A stretch of 64,000 nt of DNA, from assembly GCA_021030915.1 (NCBI GenBank), contig JAGEMR010000004.1, forward strand, positions 496,001 to 560,000, written 5' to 3'. Shown in pieces: positions 55,341 to 64,000 of this stretch; position 1 is the first letter of the stretch; each line of letters opens with the position of its first letter. The position numbers and the translations under genes are program-made. Source of the stretch: Astrothelium macrocarpum (lineage: Eukaryota > Ascomycota > Dothideomycetes > Trypetheliales > Trypetheliaceae). The notes below the pieces were generated by a model. It was not told the DNA's origin. It saw only the letters and a program-made list of their open reading frames with translations, and did no database searches.

Positions 55341-55812
55341 AACAGAACCTTTTTCAGTGGAACAGCTCTATATTGCATAGCATGGCGTCAAGAGACATTG
55401 GAGTACGAAACGAAAAAATCAACAGAATACAGTTAAAAAAGCAATCTCTTTGAGGTTCGGAGGAATGATTTCATTGATCAATAATGATTCTATATACAAT
55501 GATCTATATGGGAGATCAAGTGTTCCTCTATGCCAAACCAATTAACGTCAGCCCGATGTGTCCGCTATGCTGTCCCTTAAATCTCGACAAAAAAACCACC
55601 AACTCCAATTACAGCTTCAGTTCCAAGTCCACGCTTGGCAGCCAGACAGTAACGATCAAATGTACAAATGCGAACGCTTGGAAATCCGGCAAAACGTTCC
55701 CAAAGAGGCCCTGACAGAATCCGATATCACAATTCCAACACAGCGCGAAGGCTGGTGGACATGTAGAAAACTGCAACCGAATGAATAATCAACGGAATGG
55801 AAGAGGTCAACT
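55341..55812. other. Convergent 3' region of COX16 and the DUF1765 gene
   Basis: About 470 bp with A/T-rich 3' sequence. Short open frames overlap here but have no motif. Nothing further supported. Confidence 0.5.
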
Positions 55813-58800
55813 TCATCCTGGCCTCCTGAAAGTCTCCACGCCCAGAGTTGGGATCTCCACCTTGGCTAATGGTACGCCCTCGCTCCTTCTCCTTTCCACG
55901 AATGCCTGGCATTCGCCAACGACCAATGTCCACTCGGCCAATGCTCGACCTGCATATCTACTATTTGTCCAAGCATCCCCCTTTGGCTCAAGCTTACGAA
56001 ATTGCGAGGGGGCGTTCGCATCCACCGAATGTTGTTGCAGGAATAACTGCGTATGCATAGGAAGTCGCGGAGGATAAAGACGCATTGCCTGTTGTGATGC
56101 CGACGTCTTTGATAACCATTCGAGAGAAAATTTAAAGCAAAAAGATCGGTGGTTCGTTGGAATTTCCATATTAGACCTCTGCGTCTTTTCGCTCGCTGTG
56201 GTCGTTGAGACTGATTTGATACTCGCCGCGTCCGATTGTGACGGCGTCTGATTATGGCGACTACCTGCCTCCGGAGCTGTAGAGTGTGGTCGGTGCTGTT
56301 CATCTTTGTTTTTATTGGTGACTGGGGAAGGAGACTGAGATCGAGATCGAGATTTAGGAGAGCCCATCAGACTCTTGAGGAAGGTCCATTTACTGCGATT
56401 CGGGGTTTCGAGGTCGGGTTCAGAACGACTGGTAAGCGAGGAGAGTGTTCGCATGCCAGTCTCTGCGAGGAGATTGAAAGTAGAGTCGCGGCGGTTAGAT
56501 GGGCTCTGTGGGGACGGGGGAGAAGCTGGATTTTGGGAAACGAGACCGTCAAAAGAAAAAAAGTTCGAAGCAGGGCCAACCTGACTATCTGTTCGGACAA
56601 TGAAGAGTCGACGATGAGGTGCAGGATTACTTGGCATAGTACATGGTGTCAGCTGACCGCTGATTTCTGCTTCTTCCTTGAGATATAGGTAATGAGACCA
56701 GACAATTGAGAGTCTTTTCATGACCGTGTCTAGAACGTGAATTTCCTGTTGCGAGGTATGTTCTCCGTTGTCAAGTCTGGCGATACGCCAGCAAAGGAGC
56801 CGCATATAGTAAGCGCGAACCATTGGGCACCAGTGATTGAATCTACCTTGAAAGAACGAAGGCTCCAATAGAAAATCCAAGCAAAGCATTTTCTGACGTT
56901 GAATATCGCTCGTGATTGATGTCCATGAGCTATACAGTAAAGCATAAAGCCGGATCTCGGTCATTGTGTTCTGACTAGCAACCATTTTTTTAAACACGTC
57001 CAGCCAAAACGGCCAGTCCAGAACCGAATCATCAACATGACTCATGCTATCATATCGTACAATGATAAAAAGGGCTTCTTCGAGAAAGTCACACAAAGTG
57101 TAACATGCTTTGTGATCAAAAAGCGACGTTTTTTGTGCGGCAGCCTGGAGTATGTCATTAAAACTCTGGGCAAAAACATGCCGCGCCGCAAGGTAATGTG
57201 CAGATCTCTCAGATAGGAAATCTCTAATAAGCATAATCAGTCGATTCTCTGCCATTAATCTCGTTGCATTGCTAGGTGGTAGAGGCATTGGTGTAGCTGA
57301 AGCATCTGGATCGGAAAGCACATCGTCAAACGTAATGGTAGAGGCACCAGCGTTTCCGTCCATTTGCATCGATGCGGCTTGCCGATGGATAGTGGAGTCA
57401 AGATTGGCAAGCAATTGGGCATGAACCAGAGCGACTCCAGGAGCACAGAACCTCTCCGAGCGGCTGCTATTAGCGGGGAGGTAATCCGTAAGAAGAATAT
57501 GATAATATTTGACAAAGACGTAGAAAAGTTCGCTTTCCCGTCCGAGCCAGCGGTTAACCCAGAATCCATGCCAATTAACAGTCGTGGTTCCAATAGGGAT
57601 TGGAGTCGACTTGCGGAGAGCTCGCATGGTCTTAGGGACGGATACGTGGGCCAAATGTTGAACGCAAGGTGGAAACGTGGAGGCAACTCGATCCGATTGC
57701 TCCTTGAGCAACGGCTCTCTTCTTAACCCGTCTTCTGCTTCTGCAATGCGCTTCAAAAGCGGCGCGGGTAGATCCCAGAGTCGAACAAGGACATCCGCAA
57801 TGCCAGGACAAAAGAAGAAAGCATAGGCACATGCTTTGCCACAGAATGACACCAAGCTGGCAGAAGCATTTCGGAGTGACATTTTGTCTACAACAAGAAT
57901 CATCTGAGCCACCAAGTTTTGGACAAACGTGTTTCGAACATTATGGTATACAGATTCGGCCAAGAAGTCGGAGCTTTCGGATAGCAGTGATGTGGAGGAT
58001 TTGTTGCGAGGGGTCTGAACTGGCGGAACGCGGTCTTCCAAGGGACAAAAGGGAGTACCGTATGATCTCCATTCCGGTCTCTCCATAATGCCACCAATCG
58101 CATCCAGAATGATCGGTCGATCTGTCCCAGATATAGATTGGTTATTCCTGCCTTGGAGCATGTCCATCAGTCCGGTCCACCATCGATTAAGAATATTGCA
58201 ACGCCTATCTAAATCCTCTGGTCGAAGGCCTCGAAAAGAGGTATTGGATGCGTATTGGCGGAGAAAGGGCAAGAACGAGGTTCGCACGACATTGGCTTTG
58301 AGGGCAATGGACTTGGATTGAAATCTAGAATATCTTTATTAGCAGTCCAAAGATATCAAAAGAGCAAGAAATGCTCACTTTTGGTATTCTGCATCCAGGT
58401 TTCGAAAAACGTTCCAAAGTTCATCCTTTTTACGTCCAAATTCGGTCCTCAACAGTTTTTCCGACGATACGGTCCTTGGTATGGGAGGAACTCGCTCCGA
58501 TCCTGGCGAAGGGGAATTCAAAATCGGAAGCCTGTCGGTTGAGAATGACTTTGGCAGTGATGGAATAGGAGGCGGGTGAAACTGGTTCTTGTCAGAACTC
58601 CCCGATAGAAGCAACGACAGAGGTCGACTGGCCTTGCTTAGCGTGCCTCTTCTCTTGATACCAGGTTTTTGACCACCATCAGGGCCTTGGATCTCTTCTG
58701 TATTTGATTGCTTCTCTTGCTCCCTGGATTTCGAAGAATCGCGTCGCCGCAAGCTCATTCGTCTCTCCCGCGGCTTTGTGCTCTTTGGAGTTTTTGTCGG

Positions 58801-59373
58801 AGAAGACGGCGCGCTGTCTGCAATCGGTTTCCCTTCCGCGTCTTCTTTCGTGGGTGAAGTAGACCGCGAACCAACTAGCCATGTTCTTCTTCGCAGTTTT
58901 TTACCGGACTCAGAGGCCCTTCGCACGGTAGAAGGCTTTCTCTCTTTTGAAATGGATGAGCGCGGCGTAGCACTGTTGCTTTCTGTTCCTAATCGGGACC
59001 GGCTTACCAAAATCTGGGAGCCGTCTTGGTCTTCCTGCTTAGGGCTCACCCGACGATCCAAAGTCGCGTCGACATTATTTTCAGGGGATGCGCGTCCAGA
59101 AGAATAGCACTGATCGCTATCAACAGACTTGGCGGCGTCAGAGTCAACAAGGTCTTCTTCGTTCAAGTGGTCTTTCAGGGAGTCAATGTCGGATCTTCCA
59201 ATGTTAGACTTAGCAAGATAGGTGTAACTTGCTGCTCGAGGCAAGTCTTCGCGCTCAGGATTCGACATCCTTGCAACATATTCTTTGGCTGTTCCAAAGT
59301 CCTTTTCAGACCCATAGCCACTGTCTCTGTCAGAACGGTAACCATTGACAAATACCAATCCACCCGAGCTCAT
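55813..59373 (-). CDS. DUF1765 (UPF0592-type) protein, two exons
   Basis: Exon 1 is 59373-58379 and exon 2 is 58324-55813, with a 54 nt intron (GTGAGC...GCTAAT...CTAG, phase 2). The product is 1168 residues. The first ~330 residues are Ser/Arg/Lys/Pro-rich with many SP/TP sites, likely a phosphorylated disordered region. The conserved domain begins right after the intron (FQSKSIALKANVVRTSFLPF) and contains LDRRCNILNRWWTGLMDML and NWHGFWVNRWLGRESELFYV, matching fungal DUF1765 proteins as I recall them. A second disordered Ser/Pro stretch lies near the end before FKFSLEWLSK. Function is unknown. The ATG is the first in frame after a stop; an upstream non-coding or short coding exon cannot be excluded. 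Confidence 0.88.
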
Positions 59374-61833
59374 GTTCAAGTGAACATCACTAGCGCTCAA
59401 AGTCTCGCAGGCCGGAAATATTTATTTGTCTATCGGAACAACGCCATAGCGAATGTACAGAGGCTGCAGACCGGCTGGGACTCCGTGGCAATCACGTAGA
59501 ATAACGAGCGGTCCTACGCGCAGTTGATTCTTCGGAAATCAGGCTGGGACAGCGCGTGATAGAGGAGATAGAGGTTGGGTGAGGTGGAAAGCTGAATGCG
59601 CTGGTTTCTGTAGATGCACAGGGTAGAAATTAAAAGAGCGAATGTCACAAACGAAAGATTGAAGGTTGCGAGCCAATACCCCCCGTAGTAGAGTTTCAGT
59701 AGGTAGACGGACACGAGGGGGCGCTGAGGCACTGGGGATCAAAGGGCCAAAACCGTCTGCCGATCTCTCTGTTCACCCCTGCGGCATCATCAATACATCC
59801 CCGTTCATCGCCCCCCACCAATTTATCTTAATGGCCAGGATCATGCCAATGTCGGCCCTGTGGATTGCCCATACTCCATTCCTCAACCACTCATCAAGAG
59901 ATCAGATGAACGATATCGATCGGACCACTCCTATCGTCTCTTCTAAACATGACCCAGTCGGATGACCAGCGTCATCTCTCAACCCATGTCCTGTCACGGA
60001 ATGAAGTAGATTGGTCGGTAACGTGCTACTTTTCTCACGAGTAGAGAATCTACGCTTTTCTTACCCCAAGAGGTATGTGTGGTGCACAAGCGATTAGTTG
60101 GTTGGGATTGACTGCAGGAAAATCTGCAGTCCAGCTCTATTCCAGAATTATCTATCCCACAAGTGTCTCCTCACCAACCAAGAAACCTACCATGCCGCAA
60201 GCGTATTACTTTGTATTGTGTCATTGGTTCCACTGGCTAGTAAATTGGTTCAAATTTCATGTCTCTTGAATGCTCACGTGAATCTGAGGTATGTACTACA
60301 ACATTATCGACGACGTGCCATTGAGCCGTTGAAGCATGAAGCACAAGCCACTTCCTCCAAACGTTGGATTGAGCGCATTCTGCAATAAGTAGACCCATAC
60401 GCCAGTAAATCATCTCCCGAAAACCTCCCAATGTCGATCATATTGATGATGGATATAACATTACGCGAATGGTGGCACCAAAGGAACGCGCCGGCAGGTT
60501 ATGCTTGAATCTAGCACGCACAGCGCCCGAGTTTCCTGAAGAAATTGCTTTTAGCCTTTCATTGTACCTTGTTGTTGATAGCATGATTATCGCTGTTCAA
60601 GAACGTACCATGGACACTTGTAACTTTTCCCCAGATAACCCTCAGCTTCGAACCCCGAACTTCCTTGCTCACACGGTAGACATATGCGCAGCGCTTCCCA
60701 AGATAAAAACTGATCGTGTGTTGTTAGAAAATAACTGCAAAGGACTGAATTACAATGTCTTCACAAACCGGGCGGCGCTCGGGTCTGCAACACCTTCGAG
60801 TTTGAGGATGCTATCGCGAGTAGTCAATATCTATTGGAAATAATCAGCGACCATATCAAATACCTAGAACTAGGCTTTGATGTCCGCTTCCCGCGTCGAT
60901 AGCTGAGGTGTTTGGCCCTGGTGTGGATATAAGTCTCCGTCCTGGGAAAATCTGACGAGGAAAGCGTACTTGACATATACTAGTAGCAGAAACGTGTCAG
61001 CACCGTGTATGATAAGGAGCAGAATGTCTACTTACGCCTGTGGCTCTTTTCGGATTCCATGCCGGTTGTGTTGAGTGGAATGGGGTGATAATAAAGGGTC
61101 ACTTCAAAGACGGCGAAATTGGAGTGTGCGTATGCCGATACTTCCTTAGCTCGCTTGAAATTGCCGCGCGCTTCGGCGTGGGACCTTTTCGCCGGCAAAC
61201 ACTACATCCGAGCACGTCCGCGCCTCTTTCCATGTACCTGTTCATTTCATCTCCGACTTTGAAATTTCATTAACTTGAATCAGCCTCCGCGCAAGAGTAC
61301 TACTTAGTCACATATAGGCATAGCACTGTTGTTGTTCCAAACACAATGCATAAGGATGTCTTTCCGTGATAATCATTCATCGCAATTTTTCGTGAATCTC
61401 GAGATTAGACGCGTTGTCCGAGCCAACAGCCTGGATTGAATTCAATTTGTCTGCCATTCGCTCGGAGCTGCAAAGAGCATCTTCACAGATTAGATATCAA
61501 TCATCAGCCGTTGCTAGAGTCATCACTTAGAAGGGGGTTCCATCCCAGATCGAGATTCCTTTACAAGGGTATGCATCGTTAGGTAAATCTTTGATTTAGA
61601 ATAGTTTCGGGAGTTTTGGGTCAATTGATTGAACCAGGCATCTGGACTACTCGTTACCAGGTTCGGTGACAGATACGAAACTGCAAGGTTTGGGTATAGA
61701 CACGGTATCACGATTGATCTTCTACAAAAAGTATGAGCTATATCAATTTTTGAAGGGCACACACTTCAAGTGACCATGTTTTGTCTACGTCAAATGCAAA
61801 AGTACACAGTTATACAGCAGTTACTGCATTATA
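59374..61833. other. Gene-free stretch, 2.5 kb
   Basis: 5' region of the DUF1765 gene and 3' region of ATP14. Small open frames (for example 60469-60843 on +) lack motifs or conserved splice sites. No repeats or RNA genes recognised. Confidence 0.5.
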
Positions 61834-62326
61834 TCAGTGATGAGCTGGAGCTGCCTCATCGTCCTCTTCTTCCTCCAGCCAGTCTTGCTCTACTGCAGGC
61901 CCACCACTGGAAGTACTTGCTTGACCCTCGATTTCTACCTGTTGCTGTTCATAGGCTTGTAAGTCTTTTGCGATATCAGACTCTTCGGGCGATTGAGGAG
62001 GTTTGGGAGCAGCGAATTTGTGTACATGCCCTTCCGCATCGGCCGCCTTCACAGGGGTAGGTTTGTAGCTTTTGAGTTCACGAAGATACATTTCCTGAAC
62101 AAGGTCGGCTGAACAGGCAACCATTAGCAAACAATGCGCAAGTGGCGGAAATTGATGCAGCTATCGTACCTCGGCGAGCAATGGTAGGTGTGATGAGAGT
62201 TCGTCGAGAAAGGGTGGGATAGTGCTGTCGACCGACCCGGACCAGAGCCTGGCGCTGGCGATTCAGTCAGTCATCAGCAGAGACAAGAATGTCTCCGTAG
62301 CTTACAGAGACCCTCGATGATAACAT
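61834..62326 (-). CDS. ATP14: Mitochondrial F1Fo ATP synthase subunit h
   Basis: Exons: 62326-62306 (21 nt), 62254-62170 and 62108-61834, with introns of 51 and 61 nt. The frames close to 126 residues. It is a peripheral-stalk subunit of complex V in the inner membrane. The first ~35 residues are a basic presequence (MLSSRVSRQALVRVGRQ ... LITPTIARRA). The mature part begins DLVQEMYLRELKSYKPTPVK, includes HKFAAPKPPQSPEE, and ends in a strongly acidic tail, as usual for this subunit. Without splicing only the mature half has an ATG, so the two small 5' exons matter for import. It diverges from TFIIB. Confidence 0.93.
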
Positions 62327-62990
62327 GTTTATTTTTCCGAATAGCTCCAACGCTATATGTGCTTGGTTGGGGCGGAAGTCAGAATAGATGAGGATCAAAA
62401 GTCCCGGCGACCATAGAGCTCCCCATCTCACCGCCCGTCGCAATATTAGCGCGCGGCTGCGGCAGTCTAACAATGAGGGTGCACGTGCTGGGATGGTGAC
62501 TCAGCCTCACCTACGACCCAACAGCTCATCAATAGCGTCAGAGAATCATTGTCTCTCCTCTTTTGTCCTCCTCGCCACTCCTTCTCCCAACAAACGCTTG
62601 TCCAAGAATCCATCAATCCCGTCGCTCCAAAACTTTCAGCTTCCCCGCTGACTTTCGAACGACGGCTTTGACGTGATTCACCGTTCTCTGTGAGAGCTCT
62701 TTGACGCCCTTACGGATACCTTCGCTGGTTTCGACGGTTGGACAAGCGGTTTGTGATGTTGCCGTTTTCCAACGTCTCTCGAAATACTAACATGTCCTCA
62801 ACATAGGCTCACATCAAGCACCGCTACTCATCCTCGCATTCGTTTGGTTTAATTCGCTCCAGCCGCCAAGCTGTATTCCCCACTATTCATCAGTTGCTGC
62901 GCAAAGACATACACTCCTAGAAAATCCGCCAAAGGCATCAAGAAGAGGGCTGCACGTCGTTTTGAGACAAATCGGAAACCACTCATCAGA
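62327..62990. promoter_or_regulatory. Divergent ATP14/TFIIB promoter with CACGTG and TGACTCA
   Basis: 664 bp. CACGTG (62482-62487) and TGACTCA (62497-62503, the Gcn4/AP-1 consensus) lie 9 bp apart. They are consensus matches, with no direct evidence of use. Confidence 0.45.
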
Positions 62991-64000
62991 ATGGCCACAA
63001 CGAACGACGTCCTCTCTCCGGGCGAAATACCTGAAGCACCGGCAGTGAAAGTCCCCGAGGCATTTCAAGAAAACTTAAACATCCACCTCATCTGTCCTGA
63101 ATGTCGCGAAGTGCCTCCTAATCTTACAGAAGACTTTACTGCCGGAGACACCATCTGTGCATCTTGTGGACTTGTGTTAGGAAGCCGCATCGTCGACACT
63201 CGCTCAGAATGGCGCACTTTTGCAAATGATGACCAGGGCAACGACGACCCCTCCCGTGTTGGTGATGCGGCAAATCCACTGCTCAATGGTGAACAGCTCG
63301 AGACGACCATTTCCTTCAAGACCGGCGGCGCTGCAGCTCGTGATTTGACTCGTGCACAGAATAAAACCATTGGTGAAAAGGGACAGAAAGCGCTGTTGGG
63401 TGCTTACAAGCAGATCAGTGCTGTCTGCGATGCTCACCATATTCATTCAACCGTAACAAACACTGCAAAGCTGAATTTCAAGACGGTTGAGGAAGGGAAG
63501 ATTCTCAAAGGCAAATCAAATGATGCAGTCATTGCAAGCTGCATCTTCCTCGCTTGCCGTCAACACGGCGTACCACGCTCATTCCGTGAAGTTCACGAAA
63601 TGTGTAACGTATCCAAGAAGGAGATTGGAAGAACGTTCAAGATGATTGAAAAATTTATTGCAAAGGAGGCGGCCAAAACAAATGGTCTTCCACCCGGTAA
63701 GGTCATCACTAGGGAGCAGTCTCCCTACACATCAACAAATCTAACATTGATTCTCATCCAGGTCAACCTAGCAAGGACGAAGGTGGTGAAGAAGAGGGCG
63801 GTGGCCGCGCTCCTCAAATGTCCAACCGATTTTGCAGCAGACTGGGTCTGCCCTATCCATGTCCAATGGTGGCAGAGGAACTCGCGGAGCGTGTATCCCA
63901 ACAAGGCCTTTTAGTTGGCCGTTCTCCTCTATCTGTAGCAGCTGCTTGTATCTACATGGCTGCGCATCTAATGGGCCACGCAAAGTCACCAAAGGAAGTT
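62991..64000 (+). CDS. Transcription initiation factor TFIIB (3' end missing)
   Basis: Exon 1 is 62991-63696. A 65 nt intron (63697-63761, GTAAGG...TCCAG, phase 1) is removed, and exon 2 continues to the right edge with the frame open (last codons AKSPKEV). It encodes the Pol II general factor that bridges TBP and polymerase. Features are an N-terminal zinc ribbon (CPEC...CASCGLVL), a B-finger region (DTRSEWRTFANDD), the first cyclin repeat (LGAYKQISAVCDAHHI to FKMIEKFIAKE) and the start of the second after the intron (GLLVGRSPLSVAAACIY, also a TFIIB signature). About 315 residues are visible of an expected ~350. Reading through the intron would give a false stop at 63914. Confidence 0.95.

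Noticed and set aside
55727..55933. Alternative C-terminal frame for the DUF1765 gene
   Set aside because: The main frame already ends with the family-like TLGVETFRRPG; the other frame needs a shift with no intron support.
60469..60843. 124-codon open frame on + in the DUF1765-ATP14 gap
   Set aside because: Composition and lack of motifs suggest chance; no splice partners found.
63697..63914. TFIIB seemed to end at 63914
   Set aside because: This is read-through of a 65 nt intron; after splicing the second cyclin repeat continues to the window edge.

Overview
The window is nuclear DNA of a filamentous ascomycete (Pezizomycotina). The signs are many short introns (mostly 44-70 nt, GT-AG, with CTAAC/CTGAC-type branch sites), fungal-only families (Zn2Cys6 regulator, CBM1, HsbA-like, DUF1765, DENN/Afi1) and typical orthologues such as MEC1/UvsB, COX16 and ISN1. 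The RGS-LOV photoreceptor and the pectin and cellulose enzymes would suit a plant-associated or saprotrophic Leotiomycete-like fungus, but the lineage cannot be fixed from this sequence. I found no tRNA, rRNA or CRISPR array. Most genes are split by introns, so I rebuilt exon-intron structures by hand. In nearly all cases the reading frame closes exactly.

Region 1 (1-10.4 kb): the 3' part of an Afi1/MesA-type DENN protein, an NAD-dependent aldehyde dehydrogenase, an unrecognised protein with a C-terminal Cys cluster, and an RGS-LOV blue-light photoreceptor. A 3.9 kb gene-free stretch follows.

Region 2 (14.3-22.1 kb): a possible small catabolic cluster. It holds a Zn2Cys6 transcription factor, a zinc alcohol dehydrogenase, and a single-exon protein fusing a carboxymuconolactone-decarboxylase-like (CMD/AhpD-like) domain to a succinate-semialdehyde-dehydrogenase-like ALDH. 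The last two diverge from a shared 1.2 kb promoter. An apparent MITE of about 205 bp lies between the regulator and the alcohol dehydrogenase.

Region 3 (25.5-39.1 kb): a secretome-rich accessory stretch with long gene-poor gaps. It has a PhiA/IgE-binding-like secreted protein, a secreted type-B carboxylesterase with an extra Cys-rich N-terminal module, an HsbA-like protein without a signal peptide, a GH28 rhamnogalacturonan hydrolase, a CBM1 protein with an uncharacterised C-terminal domain, and an MFS exporter.

Region 4 (41.1-64 kb): a denser housekeeping block with ETR1 (mitochondrial fatty acid synthesis), ISN1 (IMP 5'-nucleotidase, with three micro-exons and a GC-AG intron), MED17, the ATR-family checkpoint kinase MEC1/UvsB, COX16, a DUF1765 protein, ATP14 and TFIIB. 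TFIIB runs off the right edge. Four divergent pairs share promoters: ADH/fusion enzyme, ISN1/MED17, MEC1/COX16 and ATP14/TFIIB.

The best leads are the CMD-ALDH fusion with its possible cluster, the ISN1 micro-exon array, the carboxylesterase N-terminal module, the CBM1-linked unknown domain and the RGS-LOV photoreceptor.
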